Source: UBA1447 sp964612185 (GTDB lineage Bacteria; Bacillota; Clostridia; Oscillospirales; Acutalibacteraceae). From it: a stretch of 64,000 bases of DNA. The notes under the pieces are model-generated. The model did not search any database, had not been told where the DNA came from, and was given only the letters and a program-made list of their open reading frames with translations. How positions within the stretch are numbered: the first letter of the stretch is position 1; each line of letters begins with the position of its first letter. The position numbers and the translations under genes are program-made. The stretch is from positions 62,001 through 126,000 of the forward strand of contig CAZTCR010000001.1 in assembly GCA_964612185.1 (NCBI GenBank), written 5' to 3'. This document shows, one piece after another, positions 35,787 through 43,716 of this stretch.

Positions 35787-36740
35787 CTATCTTTGATTTG
35801 TTTCAAGCAAGACTTCTGAAACAAAATACCTTGGTCTCTGCTTGGTTTCTAAATATGTTTTTCCAACATATTCCCCAACAACACCGACTGCTAAAAGAAA
35901 AGCACCCGCGACAGCCCATACGGAGGCCAAAGCAAGGAGCCATCCCTCAAATCTGCCCCAAAAGGCGATAATTATATCATAGACGGCTATTCCACCGAAA
36001 ATAAATAAGAAAAAAATTCCTACAAGATTGATCATGCGAATCGGTTTCATACTGAAAGAAGTGATCGCTTCCATTGCGAGTGAAAACAGTTTTTTAATGG
36101 AATACTTTGTTTTCCCCGCAAACCGCTCATTCTGTTCATAAAGGACAATGGAACTGTTAAATCCCAACATCTGCACAAGGGCCGGCAGAAACAAATTGAC
36201 TTCCTCGTATTCGGAGAGCGCCTCTATAGCCCGGCGGCTTATAAGCCTGCATGAAGAGTGATGGGGAATCATATCAACACCGATGAATTTTACGAATCTA
36301 TAAAAGCTTTCCGCTAGAAATTTTCTGTGAAGTTTTTCATTTTTAATCGGCGCTTTTATTCCGAAAACAATATCGTTACCTTTGTTATACTCCTCAAGCA
36401 TTTTATCAACAACATTGATGTCATCCTGCAAATCAGCGTCTAATGAGATGGTGATATCCGCATATGCCTTAGCGGTCAATACACCTGCCAGCAGCGCGTT
36501 TTGCTGACCTTTGTTGTGAGATAAGGATATCGCCGAAAACAGTTTATTCTTTGAATGAAGCCCCTTGATAATTTCCCATGTTTTATCTTTTGAGCCGTCG
36601 TTGACAAATAAAACACGGCTGTCCTTGCTGACCTTTTCATCGCTAATTAAGTATTCAAGCTTCGCCAAAAGCCTGCTTGCGGCCTCATATAAGACATCTT
36701 CTTCATTGTAACACGGTATGATCAGATACAGTGTTTTCAT
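35787..36740 (-). CDS. GtrB-type polyprenyl-phosphate glycosyltransferase (GT2), copy 2
   Basis: A 317-residue GT2 enzyme with LIIPCYNEEDV, VLFVNDGSKDKT (43-54), the metal site D101-A-D103 in LDADLQDD, and two C-terminal membrane segments followed by VGEYVGKTYLETKQRPRY. V-N-D-G replaces the usual V-D-D-G, as in several bacterial relatives. GGAGG is 7 bases upstream of the ATG. It lies between the sugar isomerase-type gene and the family B membrane gene. It should load a sugar onto polyprenyl phosphate for the neighbouring membrane proteins; the sugar is unknown. Confidence 0.88.
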   Translation of the reverse strand: MKTLYLIIPCYNEEDVLYEAASRLLAKLEYLISDEKVSKDSRVLFVNDGSKDKTWEIIKGLHSKNKLFSAISLSHNKGQQNALLAGVLTAKAYADITISLDADLQDDINVVDKMLEEYNKGNDIVFGIKAPIKNEKLHRKFLAESFYRFVKFIGVDMIPHHSSCRLISRRAIEALSEYEEVNLFLPALVQMLGFNSSIVLYEQNERFAGKTKYSIKKLFSLAMEAITSFSMKPIRMINLVGIFFLFIFGGIAVYDIIIAFWGRFEGWLLALASVWAVAGAFLLAVGVVGEYVGKTYLETKQRPRYFVSEVLLETNQR

Positions 36741-36765
36741 CGGAAAACCTCCAAATAACCTGTTG

Positions 36766-37551
36766 CTAATTTCTTTCTATAAAAACATCTCTTATGTAAC
36801 GAACAGTGTTTTTTACCGTCTCCAAATTGCCGGGATTCTTCATTTCTATGGAGAAGTAACCGTCATAATCCAAGGGTTTCAATTGTTTATGAAGTTCCCG
36901 TTTCTCTATGCAGGCAAGCTGCGGCTCCGATATATGAATATGATTTATAAGGCCGATATTCGGGCCGATAATATCAAAACGCTCGTTGTTGTGAATCGCG
37001 GTGCCCAAATCGTAATTGATTTTAAAACCTTCGCAATTGACCGCGCGGCAAAAATCAAAAGCCTCTTCGGTGGTGTTGATGAAGTTGGTGCCGTAATAGG
37101 CCGGAACCGGTTCAAAGGCAATGACTACTCCATTTTCCTGCGCAAAATCTCCGAGTTCCCGGAAAAAATCAATTGCTGCCGGCAGACATCCCGGAGACGG
37201 CATATTTCTGTTTTTCGGAGAGCCGAAAACCAGGTTGCCGCAACCAACAGCCTTGGCAAAAAGAACGGCGCGCTTTGTATATTCAATCAAGAAATTTCTA
37301 TCATCCATACCGGCAAAAATATTTTCGTTTCTTCCGTACCAAAGCGATTGGATGGATGATATTTTCAAACGATATGCAACCCTCAGCCTTTCGGCAAAAG
37401 ATTTCGCTTCTGCTGTATGTTCGTAAGGATTGTATTGAAATAAACGGGTTGGGGCTATTTCAAGTCCGTTAAATTCTTGCTCTTTGAGAAAAAGATACAT
37501 TTCCTCGTCATGCTCGGCAGACCATGCTATGTTGGAAATTGAAAGTTTCAT
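36766..37551 (-). CDS. Xylose isomerase-like TIM-barrel sugar isomerase/epimerase
   Basis: A 261-residue AP-endonuclease-2/xylose isomerase-type TIM barrel. The four metal-binding positions are visible: E147 in AFEPVP, D181 in INYDLGTA, H206 in HIHISEP and E236 in SIEMKN. Such proteins isomerise or epimerise keto sugars or sugar phosphates, or act as dehydratases. It is second in the block after the SDR gene (20-base gap) and before a GtrB-type enzyme. This places it in sugar supply, but the substrate cannot be named. AAGGTG precedes the ATG. Confidence 0.75.
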   Translation of the reverse strand: MKLSISNIAWSAEHDEEMYLFLKEQEFNGLEIAPTRLFQYNPYEHTAEAKSFAERLRVAYRLKISSIQSLWYGRNENIFAGMDDRNFLIEYTKRAVLFAKAVGCGNLVFGSPKNRNMPSPGCLPAAIDFFRELGDFAQENGVVIAFEPVPAYYGTNFINTTEEAFDFCRAVNCEGFKINYDLGTAIHNNERFDIIGPNIGLINHIHISEPQLACIEKRELHKQLKPLDYDGYFSIEMKNPGNLETVKNTVRYIRDVFIERN

Positions 37552-37571
37552 CGTACACCTTAATTCTTCTG

Positions 37572-38498
37572 TTACTGGTTTTGAATTAAATCAATAAAGC
37601 TGCGTAAATCTTCAGTAACCTTTTGCTTGTCAAAAATATATCCGTTTTTACCGCCGAAAACTTCAAAATATTTTGTCCTCAGGTCGTATATAGGAACCGG
37701 CTGGGCCAGTTCGTTGATAAAATCCTTGCCTTTAACAGCATAATAGATGTCTTTGGCACACAAGGGTTCAACGGCAATATTTAGCAGCCTTATGTTGTTT
37801 TCGATTGCGGTATTGATATGTTCCCAAAGATAGGCCAGATTATAAAACTGAAAGGACGCACGGCTGTCGGTAAATTTCAAAGCGGAAAAGCCGGTTCTTT
37901 CAAAAGCCTGTTTCAGGCGCGTTTTTTCGCTTTCGTTATCGCAGACGCACTTGTAAAAACCATTGTCGCAAAGGACATAACACCGTTTGATTAAATCTTC
38001 TTTCAAGGACAGTTCGTTGTATTTTGAACTATTGAGCATGGATGGCAGCACATGAATCAAATCATATATAAAATTTTTTTTGATATTTTCGCCGAATAAA
38101 CCCGGCAGACGAATGATATGATAATCCTTTTGATTTTGCCTTACCCATTCCTCAAGATAATAACGGTTTTTTCCGTATGGCTGTAAACCACTTGTTTCGA
38201 TAGCAGTATTTTCATCAACACCGAAGGGTTCTTTATAGACATCAGCTGTGGAGATAAGAACAATTTTTTTAGGATTGATTTTTTTAATATTTTCGATTGC
38301 GTTGAGGATTTCTTCGAAATCACTTTCCGGCGCGGTGTTCGCGAGAAATTTTTCGGCACGCACGCCGCAATATACACATAAATCAGGATGTGTTCCGAAA
38401 GCTCCCTCAATATTCTTTGAGTTCAATAGGCTTTCAAAATAATGTTTACTGCATATGTTGGATCCAACAAAACCCGTATAACCAACCAAGATTTCCAT
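37572..38498 (-). CDS. SDR-type NAD-dependent sugar epimerase/reductase with altered catalytic lysine
   Basis: A 308-residue SDR-like protein beginning MEILVGYTGFVGSN with the glycine motif G-x-x-G-x-x-G. LISTADVYKEP gives the catalytic Ser/Thr region. The expected Y-x-x-x-K is YGKNR, with arginine at the lysine position, unlike the YGTTK and YGAHK of the other two SDR proteins here. GGAGG is 6 bases upstream of the ATG at 38498. It heads the block, downstream of a moderate promoter. The second half is poorly conserved. It may be a reductase with a shifted lysine, or lack classical SDR activity. Confidence 0.7.
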   Translation of the reverse strand: MEILVGYTGFVGSNICSKHYFESLLNSKNIEGAFGTHPDLCVYCGVRAEKFLANTAPESDFEEILNAIENIKKINPKKIVLISTADVYKEPFGVDENTAIETSGLQPYGKNRYYLEEWVRQNQKDYHIIRLPGLFGENIKKNFIYDLIHVLPSMLNSSKYNELSLKEDLIKRCYVLCDNGFYKCVCDNESEKTRLKQAFERTGFSALKFTDSRASFQFYNLAYLWEHINTAIENNIRLLNIAVEPLCAKDIYYAVKGKDFINELAQPVPIYDLRTKYFEVFGGKNGYIFDKQKVTEDLRSFIDLIQNQ

Positions 38499-38559
38499 AT
38501 TCAACCTCCGCTCAAAACCCCAGAATAGGTTGTTCAAGTTTGATTATTATATCACAATA

Positions 38560-38588
38560 CTTTTATAAAAGTCCATCTTTACGGTCAA
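38560..38588 (-). promoter_or_regulatory. Candidate promoter of the second glycan block
   Basis: TTGACC (38588-38583) and TAAAAG (38565-38560) are 17 bases apart on the minus strand. A better -10, TATAAT at 38551-38546, lies 14 bases downstream but lacks a clear -35. Either could serve the SDR gene at 38498. Confidence 0.4.
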
Positions 38589-38688
38589 ATCCGCTCTTAA
38601 CTTCAGATAACTGCGAATAAAAAAACATAAAATATGTAAAAAAGCCAGAAGATGTAAAAAACAGACACGGCGAAGAATAACGGACTCG

Positions 38689-38742
38689 AAAAAAAAAGAG
38701 GACGGGCTATTTCAGCATGAAGCTGTCCGGCGTTCGTTCTCT
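38689..38742 (-). terminator. Rho-independent terminator after the four-gene radical SAM run
   Basis: On the minus strand AGAGAACG (38742-38735) can pair with CGTCCTCT (38704-38697), enclosing an inner CAGC/GCTG stem, and nine T residues follow (38697-38689). It lies 30 bases after the stop of the gene at 38773. Confidence 0.7.
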
Positions 38743-38772
38743 GGTTAACTATTGAATTAAGTATTGAGAAAA

Positions 38773-40269
38773 CTAGGTTGTGTTTTTACCCTTCTCTCTT
38801 GAATACAACCCGTATTTTTTGCGGATTCCGGGGAAAAATATATAATAATATAAATAAGTCAGGAAGGTTTTAGCCGTTAAAACTAAATTTTTAAAAAACA
38901 TCACAAATCCATCTTTTGCCATATCGCGCAGTTGTTCTCGTATTATCTTTTTTGTAAAGTCAAACGGTTTTGCGGATTCAATCGTATTTTTTCTTAAGAA
39001 GGTGGACATCATAAAATAGGAATAGACGACATTTAAATCCCGCGTGCTGATTTTTGAAAAATTCTTTTCAAGGCAGCCGCCTAAGGTTTCTCTCATTGCC
39101 AAATCATTCAATGTCTGAGGTAATTGGTATCTTCCCTCATCTATTAGTGATGAATAGAGTTCGGAGCCCGGGTCAGGGAAGAAGTGATTAATACTGCGCA
39201 TAGCAAAAGGAAATTTCTGAGCCAATTCCACGGTCTGATGGAGTTCTTCTTCCGTTTCATCGGGGAATCCAACGATGAAAGCAGTTATCACTACAATACC
39301 GGCTTTATAACAATTAGACACGGTTTCCACGATTTTATCATAAGCGATTCCTTTTTTTATCTTCGTCAGTATTGTCTTTGAGCCACTTTCAATTCCAAAA
39401 AATATCCAACGGCAACCAGAGTCATACATATATTTAAAATCTTCTACTGAAAACCCATTGATTCTGGTCTGGCAACCCCAGACAAAATCAAGACCGGATT
39501 TTTTTATTTGATCACATATTAGATGCATTTCGGTTTTTGTCCCAAAAAAGTTCTCGTCAGAAAAATATACACCATCTAACGCACAATGACGAACAAGATA
39601 TTCAATTTCCTTTATAACATATTCTGTTGGGCGTTTTCTATAGGTACATCGGTGATACTCTTTATTAAAGCAAAAGGTGCATTGATTAGGACAGCCTTTG
39701 CCTCCATACAAATATAGCATTTTTTTGCATCCGAAATACGCGCGAAAATATTTTGTGGGATCTACTAATGACCAGTCTATTACTGGAAGACTTGCAAGAT
39801 CAGAGAATTCTCTATTCTTGTTTATCACTATCCTGCCGTTTTCAATAAATGCCAACCCATCCACCTTGCTCAGCGGGATGTTTTTAGAAATTGAATTAAT
39901 TAACTCAAGCATAGTTATCTCGCCTTCGTTAATAACGACATAATCAACAACTCCGCTTGACAAAACAAGTTCAGGTATTAGGGACGAAAGCGTTCCCCCG
40001 CAGACAACGGGAATATTGTGCGATTTTGCTGTTTTACATATTTTCAAAACATCTTGAATTGTCTTGGCTGACATCATAGAAATACCAATAATATCAGGTT
40101 GAAAATCCTTAATAATTTTATCAATATCGCATTTACATATTGCTTTGTCAATAAATTTTACATTATGGCCATTTTCATTCAGATATGTAGCAACCGATAG
40201 TATACCCAACGGTGCCGATAAGGTTCTTATTGATATTTCTACCTTTGGACAAATTAACAGGACATTCAT
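38773..40269 (-). CDS. B12-binding-type radical SAM protein, 500-aa class, copy 2
   Basis: A 498-residue class member with radical SAM site C193-PNQ-C197-TF-C200, FFGIESGS, GFPDETEEEL and the NFSKISTRDLNV motif. The tail ends FFPGIRKKYGLYS after an aromatic stretch. In the cobalamin-type domain it differs from its neighbours: VVCGGT for VVWGGT and INEGE for MGEGE. It is closest to the next gene upstream (40292). The ATG at 40269 lies 12 bases after GGGGAG, a wide spacing. With a 22-base gap it is cotranscribed with the 40292 gene and ends the run. Confidence 0.82.
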   Translation of the reverse strand: MNVLLICPKVEISIRTLSAPLGILSVATYLNENGHNVKFIDKAICKCDIDKIIKDFQPDIIGISMMSAKTIQDVLKICKTAKSHNIPVVCGGTLSSLIPELVLSSGVVDYVVINEGEITMLELINSISKNIPLSKVDGLAFIENGRIVINKNREFSDLASLPVIDWSLVDPTKYFRAYFGCKKMLYLYGGKGCPNQCTFCFNKEYHRCTYRKRPTEYVIKEIEYLVRHCALDGVYFSDENFFGTKTEMHLICDQIKKSGLDFVWGCQTRINGFSVEDFKYMYDSGCRWIFFGIESGSKTILTKIKKGIAYDKIVETVSNCYKAGIVVITAFIVGFPDETEEELHQTVELAQKFPFAMRSINHFFPDPGSELYSSLIDEGRYQLPQTLNDLAMRETLGGCLEKNFSKISTRDLNVVYSYFMMSTFLRKNTIESAKPFDFTKKIIREQLRDMAKDGFVMFFKNLVLTAKTFLTYLYYYIFFPGIRKKYGLYSREKGKNTT

Positions 40270-40291
40270 TTACTGGCTCAACTCCCCGGAT

Positions 40292-41773
40292 TCATTGATT
40301 GGTATTTGAATATAATCCGTATTTTTTTCGTATTTTGGGGAAGAAAAAGTAATAATAAAGATAGGTCAGAAACACTTTTGCCGTTAAGAAAAAATCAACA
40401 AAGAACGAAATAAGTCCTCCTTTTGCAATATCGCTCAACTGTTCTCTTACGACTTTAAATGCGAAACCGAAAGGCTTGGCCGATGCGTTAGGTTTTTTCT
40501 TTGCGAAAGTCGACATCATGAAATATGACCAGATAACATTCAATTCTTTAGTCGGGATGTTTGAAAAGTTTTTAATAATCTCGTCGGCCGGCGAAATCTT
40601 GGCCATTTCGTTTAAGGTGGAGGGCAACTTGTATTTCCCCTGTTCAATCAGCGAATAATAGAGCTCGGAACCGGGAACCGGAATGAAATGATGAAACGCC
40701 CACATGGTGAATGGCATCTTCTTAGCCAGTTCGATGGTTTGACGGAGTTCTTGTTCGTTCTCATCGGGGAAGCCGATGATAAAGCCCGATATCGCGACGA
40801 TTCCGGCATGGTAACAATTTGTTACGGTTTCCAAGATTTTATCATAGGCAATACCTTTTCTGATTTTTGCCAGCCTTTCTTTTGAGCCGCTTTCAATGCC
40901 AAAATAAATCCAGCGGCATCCGGCATCATACATAACCTTGAAATCTTCTTCGGAAAACCCGTTAATTCTGGTTTGACAGCCCCAGACGAAATCGAGCCCT
41001 GAAATCTTTATTTTACCGCAGAATTCGAGCATTTCGGTTTTGGTGCCGCAGCAGTTCTCATCCGAAAAATAAACGCCATCCAAGCCGCAGTTTTTTACAA
41101 GATAATCGATTTCTTTGATGACATATTCCATCGGGCGTCGTCTATAGGTGCATCTGTGGTATTTCTTGTTCATGCAGAAGGTGCATTGGCCGGGGCAGCC
41201 CTTGCTGCCGTATAAATATATCATTTTTTCACACCCGAAATAGCCACGAAAATATTTTGCCGGATCAACCAACGACCAGTCGATAACAGGGAACTCCGCG
41301 AGGTCCGTAAATGATCTGTCCTTGTTTATAACAACTTCCCCGTTTTCAATAAAAGCCAGGCCGTCAATATCACGAAGCGGCATATTTGTACCTATAGAAT
41401 TGACAAGCTCAAGCATGGTTATTTCGCCTTCGCCCATCACAACATAATCAACTTTTCCGCTTTTAAGGACGAGTTCCGGTATTAAAGAAGTAAAGGTTCC
41501 GCCCCAGACAACGGGAACACCGTGTTCTTTTACCATTGTGCAAATGTGCAGCGCGTCAGTAATTGCTTTTGTAGACATAACAGCGATGCCGACAATGCCG
41601 GGATTAAATTCCCGAACAATTTTTTCAACATCGTATTTATCTGTTTCTTTGTCAATGAATTTTACGGTGTGACCTTTTTCTTTCAGATAGGTGGCGATTG
41701 ATAAAATCCCTAACGGAGCCGAATCGGTTCGGGTTGAAATTTCCGGCTTAGGGCAAACCAGCAGTACATTCAC
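40292..41773 (-). CDS. B12-binding-type radical SAM protein, 500-aa class, copy 3
   Basis: A 493-residue class member with VVWGGTF, VVMGEGEITM and the radical SAM site C193-PGQ-C197-TF-C200. YFGIESGS, GFPDENEQEL and NFSNIPTKELNV follow, and the tail ends FFPKIRKKYGLYS. The GTG at 41773 is chosen: GGGGAG is 9 bases upstream, and the protein then starts MNVLLVCPK like its relatives; the ATG at 41782 abuts the ribosome site. It has its own promoter (41812-41840). It is a near relative of the 38773 gene, the more conventional of the two. Confidence 0.84.
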   Translation of the reverse strand: MNVLLVCPKPEISTRTDSAPLGILSIATYLKEKGHTVKFIDKETDKYDVEKIVREFNPGIVGIAVMSTKAITDALHICTMVKEHGVPVVWGGTFTSLIPELVLKSGKVDYVVMGEGEITMLELVNSIGTNMPLRDIDGLAFIENGEVVINKDRSFTDLAEFPVIDWSLVDPAKYFRGYFGCEKMIYLYGSKGCPGQCTFCMNKKYHRCTYRRRPMEYVIKEIDYLVKNCGLDGVYFSDENCCGTKTEMLEFCGKIKISGLDFVWGCQTRINGFSEEDFKVMYDAGCRWIYFGIESGSKERLAKIRKGIAYDKILETVTNCYHAGIVAISGFIIGFPDENEQELRQTIELAKKMPFTMWAFHHFIPVPGSELYYSLIEQGKYKLPSTLNEMAKISPADEIIKNFSNIPTKELNVIWSYFMMSTFAKKKPNASAKPFGFAFKVVREQLSDIAKGGLISFFVDFFLTAKVFLTYLYYYFFFPKIRKKYGLYSNTNQ

Positions 41774-41811
41774 TTTTTTCATCTCCCCGGATTCTTCTTC
41801 AAATTAAGTCC

Positions 41812-41840
41812 AGTTTAACATCGATAAGATTCTTTGTCAA
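41812..41840 (-). promoter_or_regulatory. Promoter of the radical SAM copy 3 gene
   Basis: A perfect TTGACA (41840-41835) and TAAACT (41817-41812) are 17 bases apart on the minus strand; the leader is about 32 bases. Confidence 0.65.
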
Positions 41841-41861
41841 TTTTGTCGGGCATATAAAGTC

Positions 41862-41896
41862 GCACCGCTTGATTGATATTGGTGGTCAAGCGGTGC
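41862..41896 (-). terminator. Hairpin between two radical SAM genes
   Basis: GCACCGCTTGA (41862-41872) pairs perfectly with TCAAGCGGTGC (41886-41896). On the minus strand the stem is followed only by ACTTTATATG, a weak T-run. It lies between the stop of the 41936 gene and the promoter of the next, so it is probably a terminator or attenuator. Confidence 0.55.
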
Positions 41897-41935
41897 AACG
41901 AAGTATTGCGCTTATAAGAAAGTGTTGAAGAAAAA

Positions 41936-43435
41936 TCATAACCTGCCGATAATCTTTCTTGTAGCCTTTGTATACAAGCCGTACTTTTTACGAATTCGAG
42001 GGAAAAAGGCGGCGTAGAAAACCAATTTCAGAAAAATGTAGATGGTGGAAACAAGGTTTTTAAAAAACATAAGTATTCCGTCCCGGCTCATGTCCCGCAA
42101 CCGTTCTTTTAATATTTTAGACGCGAGAACGAAAGACTTTGTTTCTTTTGACGGTTTTCTTCTGGTGAAATTTGACAGTTCAAAAAAAGCCCGGATTACC
42201 TCTAAATCCCGTGTGGGGATGTTTGAAAAATTTTGAACGACCTCTTCAAACGGAGAAAAATTGGCGATATCCTGCAATTCCAGCTTCAATCCCAGTTTTC
42301 CGGCGGCTTTTAAATCATTGTAGATTTCCGAACCGGGGAGAGAAATAAAAATATTGATTACATGCATTGCAAACGGCATTTTTTGAGCCAGCTTAATTGT
42401 TTGAAGAAGATCTTCCTCCGTTTCATCCGGAAAACCAATGATAAAACCGGTTATCGGGACAATACCCGCCTTGTAGCAGTTGGTTACAGTTTCAACAATA
42501 TTATCGTAATTGATACCTTTTTTAATTTTCAAAAGCATTTCTTTTGAACCGCTTTCAATACCGAAAAACAGCCAGCGGCAACCGGCATCGTACATATATT
42601 TAAAATCATCCTCGGAAAAGCCGCTGATTTTGGTCGTGGCGCCCCAAACGAAATTGAGACCGGTATTTTTCAGATGATCGCAAAAATGATGCATTTCCGG
42701 AACTGTTTTGCAGCAAAACTCATCAGTAAAATACACACCATCCATCCCACAGTTGGTTACAAGATACTCAATTTCCCGCAGAAGATATTCGATGGGGCGC
42801 TGTCTGAAAGTGCTCCTGTTATATTCCTTGTTGGTGCAGAAGGTGCATTGGCAAGGGCAGCCCTTACTGCTATATAAATACAGCATTTTTTCGCATGCAA
42901 AATAAGAACGGAAATATTTGGCAGGGTCAACCAGTGACCAGTCCACAACAGGGAGTGCCGCAAGGTCGGCAAAGTCCCGGTATTTATTGATGACAACTTC
43001 TCCGTTTTCAATAAACGCCAGTCCGTCCACTTCCCTGAGCGGAGTATTATTGGCAATAGTTTCAATCAAAGCCAGCAGAGTTATTTCGCCCTCGCCTTTA
43101 ACCACATAATCCACAAGCCCGCTCTTTAACACAAGACCGGGAACCGAAGAAATAAGAGTACCGCCCCATACAACAGGAATGTCCAGTTCTTTTGCTGTTC
43201 TGCTGATGGAAATCGCATCGGGGATTGATTTTGTCGACATCAGCGATATGCCGACAATATCGGGTTGGAAATCATTGATAACCTGATCAACATCATATTT
43301 GTAAATTGACCTGTCAATAAATTTGACGGTGTGTCCATTTTCCTTTAAATAGGTTGCAATGGACAAAATACCCAACGGAACATAGACAGACCGCGTTGAA
43401 AGCTCGGGCTTCGGACAGACCAACAAAATATTCAT
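41936..43435 (-). CDS. B12-binding-type radical SAM protein, 500-aa class, copy 4
   Basis: A 499-residue class member with VVWGGTL, VVKGEGEITL and the radical SAM site C193-PCQ-C197-TF-C200, which carries an extra cysteine at 195. FFGIESGS, GFPDETEEDL and NFSNIPTRDLEV follow; the tail ends FFPRIRKKYGLYT. The ATG at 43435 gives the family start MNILLVCPK, with AAGGAG 11 bases upstream; the longer frame to 43552 has no support. It is transcribed from a fully consensus promoter at 43573-43601 with a leader of about 130 bases. Confidence 0.83.
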   Translation of the reverse strand: MNILLVCPKPELSTRSVYVPLGILSIATYLKENGHTVKFIDRSIYKYDVDQVINDFQPDIVGISLMSTKSIPDAISISRTAKELDIPVVWGGTLISSVPGLVLKSGLVDYVVKGEGEITLLALIETIANNTPLREVDGLAFIENGEVVINKYRDFADLAALPVVDWSLVDPAKYFRSYFACEKMLYLYSSKGCPCQCTFCTNKEYNRSTFRQRPIEYLLREIEYLVTNCGMDGVYFTDEFCCKTVPEMHHFCDHLKNTGLNFVWGATTKISGFSEDDFKYMYDAGCRWLFFGIESGSKEMLLKIKKGINYDNIVETVTNCYKAGIVPITGFIIGFPDETEEDLLQTIKLAQKMPFAMHVINIFISLPGSEIYNDLKAAGKLGLKLELQDIANFSPFEEVVQNFSNIPTRDLEVIRAFFELSNFTRRKPSKETKSFVLASKILKERLRDMSRDGILMFFKNLVSTIYIFLKLVFYAAFFPRIRKKYGLYTKATRKIIGRL

Positions 43436-43572
43436 GCAACGGTAATCTCCTTCCTTTTTATTCGCGCCGCACTCCGGCAGATGGACGGGGTTTAACCGGT
43501 ATTTTCCATACTCGGATATAAGATTTATCAAAACATTCAAAATGGATTCCACATATATGTAAGAGCGATTTT

Positions 43573-43601
43573 ATTATATCAATAGGGGAAATATTTGTCA
43601 A
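43573..43601 (-). promoter_or_regulatory. Fully consensus promoter of the radical SAM copy 4 gene
   Basis: TTGACA (43601-43596), 17 bases, TATAAT (43578-43573): a perfect match to the housekeeping-sigma consensus on the minus strand. Confidence 0.85.
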
Positions 43602-43644
43602 CAATATTAAATATGAAAATGGTCAAATTGACTAAATTGAACAT

Positions 43645-43681
43645 AAAAAAAGGATCAGAACAAAATTGGGTTGTTCTAATC
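43645..43681 (-). terminator. Rho-independent terminator after the radical SAM copy 5 gene
   Basis: On the minus strand GATTAGAACAA (43681-43671) pairs with TTGTTCTGATC (43663-43653), one G-U pair, followed by C and a run of T. It lies 36 bases after the stop of the 43717 gene. Confidence 0.82.
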
Positions 43682-43716
43682 CGCTATGCGGTCTATTGTT
43701 CTGAAAACAAAGAGCG

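Noticed and set aside
36718..37359. A 213-codon plus-strand frame
   Set aside because: It is antisense to the TIM-barrel isomerase gene, whose metal residues and ribosome site are clear.
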